A stretch of DNA of 64,000 bases from Bacillus tuaregi (GCF_900104575.1 NZ_LT629731.1:1657051-1721050), one strand, 5' to 3'; shown: positions 26,443-34,964, counted from the stretch's first letter. The notes: a model not told the origin generated them from the sequence alone. Numbers and translations: made by a program.

Positions 26443-28110
26443 TCACATTCGACCAGATTTGAAGATGGCATAAAGGATAAATAAGAACATGAGTGTGGCA
26501 ACAATCGAGCCGACTTCAATGGCTGGAAACTCCCATAATAGGTTTCGCTGGCCAGCAATGGCGCCGCCAATGATAAGTCCGACCATGAGAATACTAAAAG
26601 ATAAAAGAATGATACTAAAGGCAAGCCTGTTACTGATTTTATCCAGTCTGAGCAAAAATTGCTTGAATTCAGGTACGCTGATTTCAAAATGCAGCTTTCC
26701 TTTTTGGATAGTAGCTGTTAAGTCCTTAAGATTTTTTGGAACCTTTGATAATAATTGCATATTTTCAACAAGTTCGTCCCACGAGCCTTTAATGACCTTT
26801 TTGGGTTCAAAGCGATGCTTCAGAAGCTTTTCACCAAATGGTTTGACTGTATCCATGATACTGAGATCAGGGTCCAGATCCTTTACGACACCTTCAATAA
26901 TAAGCAGTGTCTTACCTAAAATGGTCAAATCTGAGGGAATCTGGATTTCATGATGGTGAATGATTGTAAGCAGATCGTTCAAAGCAGCCCCAATGCTTAG
27001 TTTGCTCAATGGGATATCCGAGTATTTCATGACAAATTCATCAATTTCAATATATAAAGAGCCTAAATCGGTTTGATCTGATTGGATTCCCATGGAAGAA
27101 ATGGCCTTTAACAAGCCCTTTGTATTTCTTCGCTGAAGATTGATGACCAGTGAAGCAAAATGATATTTCGTATCTTCACTTAAACGTCCTACCATACCAA
27201 AGTCTAAATAAGCAATGTGATTCCCTGGCATAATATAGATATTGCCTGGATGCGGATCTCCATGGAAGAATCCTTCTATCAAAATCTGATGAAGCATGGA
27301 TTCTGTAATTCGTTTGGCAATCAATTTACGATTGTAGCCTTCTTCGTCAAGCTTTTTGATGTTATTGACCTTTATTCCATCCACATAGTCCATGGTTAGT
27401 ATTTTTTTTGTAGAAAGACTCCAGTGGACCTTTGGAATAACAATTTCCGCTTTTTGAGTGAATTGGTGAGCAATTCGTTCACTATTTCTTCCTTCGATTT
27501 GATAATCAAGCTCTGCTCTTAAACAATTAGAAAACTCTTCAATAATCCGTCGAATCTGATAGTGTTTTGCCCAGGAGATTTTATCCTCCATAATTCTTGC
27601 TAAATCATCGAGTATTTCCAAATCTGTTTCAACGATGGGTTTAATATCAGGCCGTTGTATTTTAACGGCTACCCGTTCTCCTGTATGTAGAATCGCCTCA
27701 TGTACCTGGCCGATAGACGCACTTGCAAGCGGAGTTTCGGAAAAAGAATGAAAAAGAGTATGGATGCTTTCTCCTAATTCTAATTCAATCATGCTGCGCG
27801 CCTGTTGGTAGGAGAAGGAAGAAACCTGATCCTGCAGCTTTTCCAACTCTTCGGCGATTTCAATTGGTACAAGGTCACGTCTTGTGCTGGCAATTTGCCC
27901 AAGCTTGATAAAGGTGGGCCCTAAGCCCTGTAGCACTTCTCTGAGCTTTATTCCGGCATATTTTTTACTTAATTGCGAACTTTCCTGATTTTTAGGTAGG
28001 TGATGCTTTGTGAGTCCTAAGCGATATACTAAATGACTGAAACCGTTTCGTAAAAAAGCGTTGCTAATTTCCTGATATCTTTGTGCATGTTTTAGTCTTT
28101 TGCCAAGCAT
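26443..28110 (-). CDS. ABC1/UbiB-family atypical kinase
   Basis: A 555-aa member of the ABC1/UbiB/AarF family. The family KxGQ motif (FIKLGQIASTRRDLVP) lies near residues 70-85, an ATP-binding lysine in RVAVKIQRP, and catalytic-loop residues in GFFHGDPHPGN. Two membrane segments end the protein. In other organisms these proteins support quinone biosynthesis or lipid homeostasis; a menaquinone-related role here is inference. Alone on the minus strand with its own terminator. Confidence 0.85.
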   Translation of the reverse strand: MLGKRLKHAQRYQEISNAFLRNGFSHLVYRLGLTKHHLPKNQESSQLSKKYAGIKLREVLQGLGPTFIKLGQIASTRRDLVPIEIAEELEKLQDQVSSFSYQQARSMIELELGESIHTLFHSFSETPLASASIGQVHEAILHTGERVAVKIQRPDIKPIVETDLEILDDLARIMEDKISWAKHYQIRRIIEEFSNCLRAELDYQIEGRNSERIAHQFTQKAEIVIPKVHWSLSTKKILTMDYVDGIKVNNIKKLDEEGYNRKLIAKRITESMLHQILIEGFFHGDPHPGNIYIMPGNHIAYLDFGMVGRLSEDTKYHFASLVINLQRRNTKGLLKAISSMGIQSDQTDLGSLYIEIDEFVMKYSDIPLSKLSIGAALNDLLTIIHHHEIQIPSDLTILGKTLLIIEGVVKDLDPDLSIMDTVKPFGEKLLKHRFEPKKVIKGSWDELVENMQLLSKVPKNLKDLTATIQKGKLHFEISVPEFKQFLLRLDKISNRLAFSIILLSFSILMVGLIIGGAIAGQRNLLWEFPAIEVGSIVATLMFLFILYAIFKSGRM

Positions 28111-28399
28111 GTATGTTCCCCCAAGCCCAAATTTTCAATTTAGATTCTATATCACACGAATATTGTGTAGAATTTGTCTGTTATAGGGTTAGTCTAAGCT
28201 GACCTTCCTTTTTATGATACAACATTTTTCTTCATCCGTATCCTACTTCATAAAAAAGTGATTGTCTATTCTTTGCTGACAATGCGTGCTTTTCATAGGA
28301 GTTGGGCAATATACTACTATTTAAGATTATTCAGCAGGTGACCTTTCCTTCTATTAGTGGGGAATCTAAAAAGGCGATTTGCAGAAAGGGGAATAGGTT

Positions 28400-29218
28400 A
28401 TGAAATTAACACCAGAACAGCGAATTGAGCTTCATGGTTTTAATAATTTAACGAAGTCCTTAAGCTTTAATATGTATGATATTTGCTATACAAGAACGCG
28501 AGAAGAACGTGAAGCCTATATAGAATATATTGATGAGCAATATAATGCTGACAGATTGACCAAAATATTAAAGCACGTTGCTGATATTATTGGAGCGCAT
28601 GTCTTAAATGTGGCTAAGCAGGATTATGTACCACAGGGTGCTAGTGTCACGGTTTTAGTTTCTGAGGGACCGGTTGTGGAAGTGCCGACAGGGTCCTTTG
28701 AGGAAACGCCAGGCCCGCTTCCTGATAATGTCGTTCTGCAGCTTGACAAAAGTCATATTACCGTCCATACATATCCAGAATATCATCCGGAGGAAGGTAT
28801 CAGTACTTTTAGGGCTGATATAGATGTGTCAACCTGCGGCGAAATCTCTCCACTTAAGGCATTAAATTACTTGATTCATTCTTTTGAAACGGATGTAATG
28901 TCGATTGATTACAGGGTAAGAGGCTTCACAAGAGCAAAAGACGGACACAAGCTATTTATCGACCATGAGATAAACTCCATTCAAAATTATATCCCGGACA
29001 ATATTAAGGAATTATATGACATGATTGACGTCAATGTGTATCAAGAGAATATCTTCCATACGAAATGTAAATTGAAGGAATTTGATTTAAATAATTACTT
29101 ATTTGGTTATTCAAAGGATAAGCTGAATCCTGAGGAAATGAAGGAAATTTCAGCCAGCTTAACTGCAGAAATGCATGAGATTTTTTATGGGAAAAATATG
29201 TCTCGCCATCTTCAATAG
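28400..29218 (+). CDS. speD: S-adenosylmethionine decarboxylase proenzyme (long, E. coli SpeD-type)
   Basis: A 272-aa adenosylmethionine decarboxylase that makes the aminopropyl donor for spermidine. The self-cleavage site giving the pyruvoyl group is S118 in [13 protein letters not shown]. The length and this segment match the long gammaproteobacterial SpeD class (about 264 aa) rather than the roughly 125-aa SpeH of B. subtilis. A GAAAGGGG ribosome site precedes the ATG. It is monocistronic with a very strong terminator. Confidence 0.93.
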   Translation: MKLTPEQRIELHGFNNLTKSLSFNMYDICYTRTREEREAYIEYIDEQYNADRLTKILKHVADIIGAHVLNVAKQDYVPQGASVTVLVSEGPVVEVPTGSFEETPGPLPDNVVLQLDKSHITVHTYPEYHPEEGISTFRADIDVSTCGEISPLKALNYLIHSFETDVMSIDYRVRGFTRAKDGHKLFIDHEINSIQNYIPDNIKELYDMIDVNVYQENIFHTKCKLKEFDLNNYLFGYSKDKLNPEEMKEISASLTAEMHEIFYGKNMSRHLQ

Positions 29219-29219
29219 G

Positions 29220-29275
29220 GGTCATGAAATAGTAAAAGCTGTTGAATAAACAACAGCTTTTACTATTTTATGACC
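29220..29275. terminator. Long bidirectional terminator after speD
   Basis: Near-perfect 25-base arms (GGTCAT...GCTGTTG and its complement) around the loop AATAAA. It also overlaps the 3' end of the small minus-strand gene at 29268. Confidence 0.88.
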
Positions 29276-29456
29276 GCTGGATCATCGAACTGGAGTAATT
29301 TTTAACAAGCTTCTGTAAATTTCGATGGCTTTCTCTTACCTTTATCGATTCATCAATAATTTTTTGAAAACCCTCTAAATCTTTATCGTTGGCATTGAGA
29401 ACGGATCTTGTCACACTTTCAGCGATTTGTTGTAAGGTTGGTTCTGAGCTCATCAT
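29268..29456 (-). CDS. Small hypothetical protein, 62 aa
   Basis: A 62-aa hydrophilic helical protein with no recognised family. The ATG at 29456 follows AAAGGTGG with five-base spacing; an in-frame GTG nine bases earlier overlaps the site. The stop lies inside the convergent speD terminator. Function unknown; it sits near a spore protein gene on the same strand. Confidence 0.6.
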   Translation of the reverse strand: MMSSEPTLQQIAESVTRSVLNANDKDLEGFQKIIDESIKVRESHRNLQKLVKNYSSSMIQRS

Positions 29457-29611
29457 AATGACCACCTTTCCTTATTTTGCTCCTTAATAATTTATCGAAA
29501 GGGGCTCGATTCTCCTGCTGGGAAACTTGTAAACTTATCTACATTTATCAGCAAATTCATTTTAATTTAGTGATGGTTCAACAGGGTATCTATTATTTGG
29601 AGCAAATAAAC

Positions 29612-29655
29612 AGAAACAGCCATCCAAATAGCGAGTTTCCACCTTTGGTTGGCTG
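29612..29655 (-). terminator. Hairpin downstream of the SASP gene
   Basis: AACAGCCATCCAAA pairs with TTTGGTTGGCTGTT with one mismatch, loop about fifteen bases. It is placed just past the SASP gene on the minus strand, but the T tract is weak. Confidence 0.45.
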
Positions 29656-29698
29656 TTGGATGGTTGATTGTTGTTGCTTAAGGGAAAGGGCATTCCGA

Positions 29699-29959
29699 TT
29701 ACGGCTGGTTGCTGATGTTTTTCTTGGCCATATCGACTAATTCCTTAACCATACTGCCCCCAAGCCTTCCTCCAATTTTACCGGCCTGCTCGGATGTCAG
29801 CTGACCGTTATATCCATTTTTTAATGGTACACCGCCTTCTTCGGCCGCTTCAAATTTTGCATCCTCCGGTTTACTACTTCCAGCCACTTTTGCTTTTAGT
29901 TGATCAAGTCCTTTTCTTGCATCGGGTATAAGGATTTTATTTTTATTTTTACGTGTCAA
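29699..29959 (-). CDS. Alpha/beta-type small acid-soluble spore protein (divergent)
   Basis: An 86-aa SASP-like protein. The C-terminal part, from EEGGVPLKNGYNGQ to GGRLGGSMVKELVDMAKK, follows the alpha/beta SASP pattern including the germination-protease-type acidic stretch before it. The N-terminal 30 residues are basic and longer than in the major SASPs. Such proteins coat spore DNA. AAGGAGGAA precedes the start. Expression is expected in the forespore under sigma G; no promoter was placed. Confidence 0.8.
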   Translation of the reverse strand: MTRKNKNKILIPDARKGLDQLKAKVAGSSKPEDAKFEAAEEGGVPLKNGYNGQLTSEQAGKIGGRLGGSMVKELVDMAKKNISNQP

Positions 29960-30156
29960 AGTAATTCCTCCTTTAGGTTAGAGTTTCCTTAATCGCTATG
30001 GAATAACTAAGCATAATAAGTTTCATGGGAAAGAAAAAAATATGAGCATTTAAATTGTATGTTTTTTATGAGTAGTGCTATTATTTGCATAATAACTCTT
30101 GGCAACACGAAGCGTTTTAATAGGTTAGAAAAAAACATGTAGGATCGATTATAAAA

Positions 30157-30259
30157 TATCTTATCAAGAGAGGTGTAGGGACTGGCCTGATGAAGCCTCA
30201 GCAACCGCAGATATATTTTGAATGGTGCTAAATCCAGCAAAGCTTGGCTTTGAAAGATA
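30157..30259 (+). promoter_or_regulatory. SAM-I (S-box) riboswitch aptamer
   Basis: The conserved S-box blocks occur in order: CTTATCAAGAGAGGTG, AGGGACTGGCCTGATGAAGC, CAGCAACC, GGTGCTAAATCC and GAAAGATA. P1 forms between TATCTT (30157-30162) and AAGATA (30254-30259). The downstream hairpin at 30278-30319 is the likely expression platform. S-boxes normally switch genes off when S-adenosylmethionine is abundant. The controlled gene is a small protein of unknown function rather than a methionine gene. Confidence 0.93.
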
Positions 30260-30277
30260 GGGGGAGATTTCTTTTTT

Positions 30278-30319
30278 ATACAAAAAAGTTCTCTTCTAAA
30301 AAGAAGATGATTTTTGTAT
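30278..30319 (+). promoter_or_regulatory. Conserved leader hairpin, copy A (S-box expression platform)
   Basis: ATACAAAAA pairs with TTTTTGTAT around an inner TCTTCT/AGAAGA stem. The hairpin ends two bases before the GGAAGGGG ribosome site of the next gene. The same structure and sequence recur at 34161-34203 before its paralogue, where no S-box is present. Confidence 0.7.
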
Positions 30320-30334
30320 GGGAAGGGGAATAAG

Positions 30335-30667
30335 ATGAAAAAACTACTAACAGTTGATGAATATTTAGATTTGTATCTTCTAGCAGGAAAGCTTGGCGAT
30401 CCATCCTGGCAGAACGAGATAATGGATAAGCTAAAAAAAGGGGAATATATAGCAGAGCAAACGTTGAAAATTCGTAATCTTTGGAATAAATATAAAAAGG
30501 TTAATATGGAAATGCTGGATCTGTACCGACAACTACAGAAGGATGCATCGAACGAAGCTGTTACGGAAAAAATCCGCGCCTTAAAGCTACAGCGAAGCAC
30601 CATCAATAAACAAATTCAACAAGAACAAAAGAAATCTCAGCACTCGCACTCCAAATCAACCAAATAA
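30335..30667 (+). CDS. Small protein of unknown function behind an S-box, paralogue of 34221-34559
   Basis: A 110-aa predominantly helical, charged protein (110 codons from ATG 30335, chosen for the GGAAGGGG site seven bases upstream). The N-terminal third, VDEYLDLYLLAGKLGDPSWQ, and the central LRNLW-like/DLYRQL segments are shared with the protein at 34221-34559. The C terminus is lysine/glutamine/serine rich. I do not recognise the family. Control by a SAM riboswitch hints at a link with sulfur or methyl metabolism; that is inference. Confidence 0.72.
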   Translation: MKKLLTVDEYLDLYLLAGKLGDPSWQNEIMDKLKKGEYIAEQTLKIRNLWNKYKKVNMEMLDLYRQLQKDASNEAVTEKIRALKLQRSTINKQIQQEQKKSQHSHSKSTK

Positions 30668-30721
30668 GCACTTTTATAGTCATAACTACAATAGGGGATT
30701 GTTCTCTGACGCATTAAAGCG

Positions 30722-30740
30722 CCGGGGGACAGTCCCCCGG
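30722..30740. repeat. GGGGGACAGTCCCCC hairpin repeat, copy 1
   Basis: CCGGGGG-ACAG-TCCCCCGG forms a compact GC-rich hairpin flanked by ATTAA/TTAAT. The same core occurs at 36185-36233 with different flanks. It lies after the S-box-controlled gene and has no T tract. Confidence 0.7.
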
Positions 30741-30779
30741 TACGTTAATAGGGTAATGGGTTGATTTGGCGAAGAAGAA

Positions 30780-30816
30780 TGTGAAAATAGTTCATAATTT
30801 GTTCAATATTTCACAA
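30780..30816. promoter_or_regulatory. Two possible Rex sites upstream of a small gene
   Basis: TGTGAAAATAGTTCATA (30780-30796) and TTGTTCAATATTTCACAA (30799-30816) each resemble the Rex consensus TTGTGAANNNNTTCACAA with one or two mismatches. They lie 60-95 bases before the 75-aa gene at 30875. Confidence 0.4.
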
Positions 30817-30874
30817 TCTATGATGGATTTTATGTGTTATTCTAATACCATAGAAAAACAAAGGAGTGATAAAC

Positions 30875-31102
30875 ATGATGGTTTGTAAATGGATGAACTT
30901 TTCTACCGACACAGAAACGTATACACAGGATGATTTCGAAGGATTAGTGGGAGATCGTTTTGAGGCGATGGTTATAAAGGAAAGCACTAAGCTTCCTTCT
31001 TATATATGGACAAATAATTTTGTAGTGATCGTTAAGAACAATTCGAGTAAATTCTCTGATATATCATTCGAGAAAATACCAAGAAACCCTGTGCGGGAAT
31101 AA
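30875..31102 (+). CDS. Hypothetical protein, 75 aa
   Basis: A 75-aa protein that I do not recognise. It begins MMVCKWMNFSTDTETYTQDD and ends FEKIPRNPVRE. The ATG at 30875 has AAAGGAG eight bases upstream; a GTG nine bases earlier lies inside that site. The gene sits between possible Rex sites and the Rex-boxed adhE and reads in the same direction, so it may share redox control. No membrane segment or signal peptide is seen. Confidence 0.55.
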   Translation: MMVCKWMNFSTDTETYTQDDFEGLVGDRFEAMVIKESTKLPSYIWTNNFVVIVKNNSSKFSDISFEKIPRNPVRE

Positions 31103-31174
31103 TCATCCACAACTGCAAGCCCCATCAGGTGACACATCATGTTTTTTATTTAATTATTTTTTTTTGACAACTAA

Positions 31175-31190
31175 TGTGAAATACTTCACA
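31175..31190. promoter_or_regulatory. Rex operator upstream of adhE
   Basis: TGTGAAATACTTCACA is a perfect inverted repeat matching the core of the Rex (NADH/NAD+ sensor) site. It lies 17 bases before the adhE ATG, and TTGACA at 31164-31169 precedes it. Rex repression of adhE when NADH is low is well known in Gram-positive bacteria. Confidence 0.75.
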
Positions 31191-31207
31191 AATTTGGAGG
31201 TAAACAA

Positions 31208-33826
31208 ATGGCTGTAAAAGAAAGAGAAGTTATGGAAAAAAGTAAAGTAGAATCACCATCAGTACCTGAAATGATTGATACTCTTGTGGATAATGGCTTA
31301 AAGGCATTAAAGGAATTTCATTCATTCGATCAGGAAAAGATTGATGAAATTGTAAAAAATATGGCTGTTGCCGGTATTGACCAGCATATGCCTCTTGCCA
31401 AGTTAGCTGTAGAGGAAACGGGTAGAGGCGTTTATGAAGATAAAATCATTAAAAACATTTTTGCAACTGAATATATCTATAACAATATTAAATATGATAA
31501 AACAGTAGGCATTATTAATGAAAATGAGTTGGAAGGAACCTTCGAAATCGCTGAACCAGTTGGAGTGATTGCTGGTGTAACACCGGTTACAAATCCAACA
31601 TCAACTACATTATTTAAGGCTATAATTGCCATAAAAACCCGTAATCCAATTATTTTTGCTTTCCATCCATCTGCGCAAAAATGCAGCAGTGAAGCAGCGA
31701 GGATTGTGAGGGATGCTGCGATTCTAGCAGGAGCTCCTGAACATTGTATTCAATGGATTGAAAAACCGTCATTAGAAGCAACAAGATTATTGATGCACCA
31801 TGATCATATTTCACTTATTTTAGCTACTGGCGGTTCTGGCATGGTTAAATCAGCTTACAGTTCAGGAAAACCAGCGCTTGGAGTAGGACCTGGTAATGTT
31901 CCTTGTTATATCGAAAAGTCTGCCAATCTTCATCGCTCAATAAATGATTTGATTTTATCTAAAACCTTTGACAATGGAATGATTTGTGCCTCAGAGCAGG
32001 CCGTTATTATAGATAAAGAAATTTACGCAGAAGCCAAAAGTGAATTAATAGCCAATAACTGCTACTTTTTAAATGAAGAAGAAAGAGCCAAGGTTGAGAA
32101 ACTGGTTATCAATGAAAAATCATGCGCCGTTAATCCCGATATTGTCGGAAAGCCTGCCCATTTCATTGCGAAAATGGCTGGTGTAAACGTGCCAGAGGAT
32201 ACGAAGATTCTGATTGCAGAATTAAAGGGTGTCGGTGCCCAATATCCGCTGTCACGAGAGAAGCTAAGTCCAGTCCTTGCCTGCTTTAAGGTAAATAGCC
32301 TTGAAGAGGGTCTTACAAGAGCGGAAGAAATGCTCGAATTTGGCGGTCTTGGTCACTCAGCCGTTATTCATACAACAAATGAAGAAGTTGTAAGGGAATT
32401 TGGTACAAGAATGAAGGCCTGCCGTATTATTGTCAACGCACCATCTTCTCAAGGGGGAATTGGAGATATTTATAATGCGTTTATGCCTTCTCTAACACTT
32501 GGCTGTGGTTCATATGGCGGTAACTCCGTTTCATCAAACGTAGGGTCTATTCATTTGATTAATAAAAAGAAAGTCGCAAAAAGGGCAGTCAATATGCAAT
32601 GGTTTAAGGTTCCACCGAAAATCTACTTTGAAAAAAATGCTATTCAATATTTAGCTGCGATGCCAAATATCTCAAAAGCATTTATTGTTACAGACCCTGG
32701 TATGGTAAAGCTTGGATATGTGGATAAAATTCTCTACTATTTAAGAAAGCGCCCGGATTATGTTCACTGTGAGATTTTCTCTGAGGTTGAGCCAGATCCA
32801 TCAATCGAAACGGTTATGAAAGGTGCAGAAATGATGGCACACTTCCAGCCTGATGTTATCATCACACTTGGTGGCGGATCTGCAATGGATGCTGCAAAAG
32901 GAATGTGGTTATTTTATGAATATCCAGATACTGAATTCTTTGGCTTAAAGCAGAAATTTATGGATATTCGCAAACGTATCGTGAATTTCCCTGATTTAGG
33001 AAGAAAAGCCCGTTTGGTTGCGATTCCAACAACTTCAGGAACAGGCTCTGAGGTCACCTCATTCTCGGTTATTACAGACAAGCAGGCGAACATGAAATAT
33101 CCGTTGGCAGACTATGAATTAACACCTGATATTGCGATTATTGATCCGCAATTTGTGATGTCACTGCCAAAATCTGTTACAGCAGATACCGGTATGGATG
33201 TTCTGACACATGCGATAGAGGCTTATGTATCTGTCATGGCCAATGACTATACAGATGGACTAGCTCAAAAAGCAATCCAGTTAGTGTTTGAATATCTGCC
33301 AAGAGCGTACCGAAATGGTAACGATGCAGAGGCTCGTGAAAAAATGCATAATGCATCTGCCATTGCCGGAATGGCGTTTGCCAATGCCTTCCTTGGCATT
33401 AATCACAGCTTAGCGCACAAGCTTGGAGCAGAATTCCATATTGCACACGGTCGTGCCAATGCGATTTTACTGCCACACGTTATCCGTTATAACGCAACGA
33501 AACCAAAGAAATTCACTGCTTTTCCAAAGTATGAAAAGTTCATTGCGGATAAGCGATATGCAGAGATTGCTAGAATGCTTGGATTGCCTGCTCGCACAAC
33601 CGATGAAGGTGTTGAAAGCTTAATTCAAGCAATTGTAAAACTAGCTAAAGAGCTTCAGGTACCTATGAGCATAGAAGCAAATGGTATAGATAAGAATTTA
33701 TTTGCTAGTAAGGTAGAGTTTTTAGCTGAAAAAGCATTTGAAGATCAATGTACTACAGCAAATCCTAAGCTGCCGCTTGTAACTGAACTAGCAGAAATTT
33801 ATCATCTAGCATATAAAGGTGTTTAA
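31208..33826 (+). CDS. adhE: Bifunctional acetaldehyde-CoA/alcohol dehydrogenase
   Basis: An 872-aa fusion that reduces acetyl-CoA to acetaldehyde and then to ethanol, reoxidising two NADH. Residues 1 to about 450 form a CoA-acylating aldehyde dehydrogenase with catalytic cysteine in DNGMICASEQAVI. The C-terminal half is an iron-dependent alcohol dehydrogenase with GMDVLTHAIEAYVSV and the metal-ligand region HSLAHKLG...HIAHGRANA. Length is typical. GGAGG precedes the ATG; a Rex box lies upstream and a terminator follows. Confidence 0.96.
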   Translation: MAVKEREVMEKSKVESPSVPEMIDTLVDNGLKALKEFHSFDQEKIDEIVKNMAVAGIDQHMPLAKLAVEETGRGVYEDKIIKNIFATEYIYNNIKYDKTVGIINENELEGTFEIAEPVGVIAGVTPVTNPTSTTLFKAIIAIKTRNPIIFAFHPSAQKCSSEAARIVRDAAILAGAPEHCIQWIEKPSLEATRLLMHHDHISLILATGGSGMVKSAYSSGKPALGVGPGNVPCYIEKSANLHRSINDLILSKTFDNGMICASEQAVIIDKEIYAEAKSELIANNCYFLNEEERAKVEKLVINEKSCAVNPDIVGKPAHFIAKMAGVNVPEDTKILIAELKGVGAQYPLSREKLSPVLACFKVNSLEEGLTRAEEMLEFGGLGHSAVIHTTNEEVVREFGTRMKACRIIVNAPSSQGGIGDIYNAFMPSLTLGCGSYGGNSVSSNVGSIHLINKKKVAKRAVNMQWFKVPPKIYFEKNAIQYLAAMPNISKAFIVTDPGMVKLGYVDKILYYLRKRPDYVHCEIFSEVEPDPSIETVMKGAEMMAHFQPDVIITLGGGSAMDAAKGMWLFYEYPDTEFFGLKQKFMDIRKRIVNFPDLGRKARLVAIPTTSGTGSEVTSFSVITDKQANMKYPLADYELTPDIAIIDPQFVMSLPKSVTADTGMDVLTHAIEAYVSVMANDYTDGLAQKAIQLVFEYLPRAYRNGNDAEAREKMHNASAIAGMAFANAFLGINHSLAHKLGAEFHIAHGRANAILLPHVIRYNATKPKKFTAFPKYEKFIADKRYAEIARMLGLPARTTDEGVESLIQAIVKLAKELQVPMSIEANGIDKNLFASKVEFLAEKAFEDQCTTANPKLPLVTELAEIYHLAYKGV

Positions 33827-33870
33827 TATTATCAAAATGAATTTGTAAATGAATAAGTAAATGAATAGAG

Positions 33871-33908
33871 AAAAGCCAGCTTACATTCACAGTGAGCTGG
33901 CTTTTTTT
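33871..33908 (+). terminator. Terminator of adhE
   Basis: AAAAGCCAGCT/AGCTGGCTTTT stem followed by a T run. Confidence 0.88.
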
Positions 33909-34024
33909 CTATAAGAATAGAAAATCAAGATAAAATTGAATATTTTTTGACGAAAATGTGACAAATTTGAGTCAAAACACTTTAAATTAAACCATAATTA
34001 AGGTTATAATAAGATTAATAAAAA

Positions 34025-34038
34025 TGAAAGCGCTTTTA
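34025..34038 (+). promoter_or_regulatory. cre-like (CcpA) site
   Basis: TGAAAGCGCTTTTA matches the cre consensus at all but one position. It lies 14 bases past a TATAAT, a position where CcpA would block transcription of the downstream 112-aa gene. Confidence 0.55.
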
Positions 34039-34160
34039 CAAATAAGAAAATAGATTAAGGACTGTCTTAATAATAGGTTAATAGCTTAGTTTGTGTAGAT
34101 GCTGTGGATGGCAGAAATCTAATAGAAACCTTCTTTGGAAGGATAAGAAGAGATCTCTTT

Positions 34161-34203
34161 TATACAAAAATAGTTCTCTTCTTTAGAAGATCATTTTTGT
34201 ATA
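34161..34203 (+). promoter_or_regulatory. Conserved leader hairpin, copy B
   Basis: TATACAAAAAT pairs perfectly with ATTTTTGTATA; an inner stem TCTTCT/AGAAGA caps it. It ends directly before GAAAGGGG, the ribosome site of the next gene. It is nearly identical to 30278-30319 although the upstream sequences are unrelated. Confidence 0.72.
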
Positions 34204-34220
34204 TGAAAGGGGAAAATACC

Positions 34221-34559
34221 ATGAATGCAAATAAGGTAAATTTAGAAATTGATGATTATTTAGATTTGTTCCTCCTTGCAGGACAAATGGGAGATAAAGA
34301 ATGGCAGCAGGAGATAATGGAAGTACTTAACCATTATGAGGAAAATAAAGCAAAAGAAGATCCTGTATTAAGGATTCATAACCTTTGGTTAGAGCATCGA
34401 AAGATTAATACAGAGCTTATCGACCTCTATCGTCAATTACGACAGGAACCAGATAATGAAATATTAAAGTCAACTATCTCTGTTTTGAAAAAACAAAAAA
34501 TAGCTGTATGTCGAAAGCTTTACAGTGATGAAAAGAAAAGCCGGCATTATATTTTGTAA
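34221..34559 (+). CDS. Small protein of unknown function, paralogue of 30335-30667
   Basis: A 112-aa charged, helical protein beginning MNANKVNLEIDDYLDLFLLA. It shares DYLDLFLLAGQMGDKEWQ, RIHNLW and LIDLYRQLR with the S-box-controlled protein 4 kb upstream. The ATG at 34221 follows GAAAGGGG; longer in-frame extensions would run through the leader hairpin and are rejected. No known family recognised. A cre-like site, not an S-box, lies in the leader. Confidence 0.72.
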   Translation: MNANKVNLEIDDYLDLFLLAGQMGDKEWQQEIMEVLNHYEENKAKEDPVLRIHNLWLEHRKINTELIDLYRQLRQEPDNEILKSTISVLKKQKIAVCRKLYSDEKKSRHYIL

Positions 34560-34620
34560 TCATTAGATCGATTGATTAAGCGCTTACATTTTGTGTGCCA
34601 TGATGGTTCGTGTGCATATT

Positions 34621-34652
34621 AAAACCACTTTCTTTTCAGAAAGTGGTTTTTT
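34621..34652 (+). terminator. Terminator after the 112-aa gene
   Basis: AAAACCACTTTC/GAAAGTGGTTTT stem, six-base loop, T tract. Confidence 0.85.
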
Positions 34653-34732
34653 ATCGGATCATACTATTTGATTTTGAATAAAAAATATTTGGAATATAGA
34701 TAATTTACCGCTATAATGTAATTGTTAATTAT

Positions 34733-34923
34733 TTTAACTTCATTCAGCAGAAGTCCTCCACTTCTACAAGTGGGGGATGAATGCAAATAGTACTTCGATT
34801 CAGTTGGGGTTCAAACCCCGACTGAATGAAGTTAAGCCTCCGGCGGATGTCGCGGATTTTTTTAAGGTAGTTTATCGAGCGAGCTCAGGTAATCCGGACG
34901 CAAATTCGACGGGCGAATTTGAT
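34733..34923 (+). repeat. Dispersed structured repeat, copy 2 (full length)
   Basis: A 191-base copy with the same TTTAAC start and GAATTTGAT end as copy 1. Its second internal hairpin pairs fully (ATTCAGTTGGGG/CCCCGACTGAAT, one wobble), whereas copy 1 carries two mismatches there. It sits between the terminator of the 112-aa gene and trpB, ending about 40 bases before the trpB start, so it forms most of the trpB upstream region. Confidence 0.75.
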
Positions 34924-34964
34924 TAGTCTAGAAATTTAGTTATCTAAAAGGAGTCGAGTTGAGT

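Larger units (their letters stand above)
33827..34220 (+). other. Leader region of the second paralogue
   Basis: About 390 bases without a gene. It holds the adhE terminator, a possible -10 (TATAAT, 34005-34010), a cre-like site (34025-34038), a CCTTC/GAAGG hairpin (34129-34142) and the conserved leader hairpin. No S-box or other known riboswitch signature was found here. Confidence 0.6.

Noticed and set aside
29477-29740. An 87-codon plus-strand frame overlapping the SASP region
   Set aside because: No ribosome site, and it overlaps the SASP gene end on the opposite strand.
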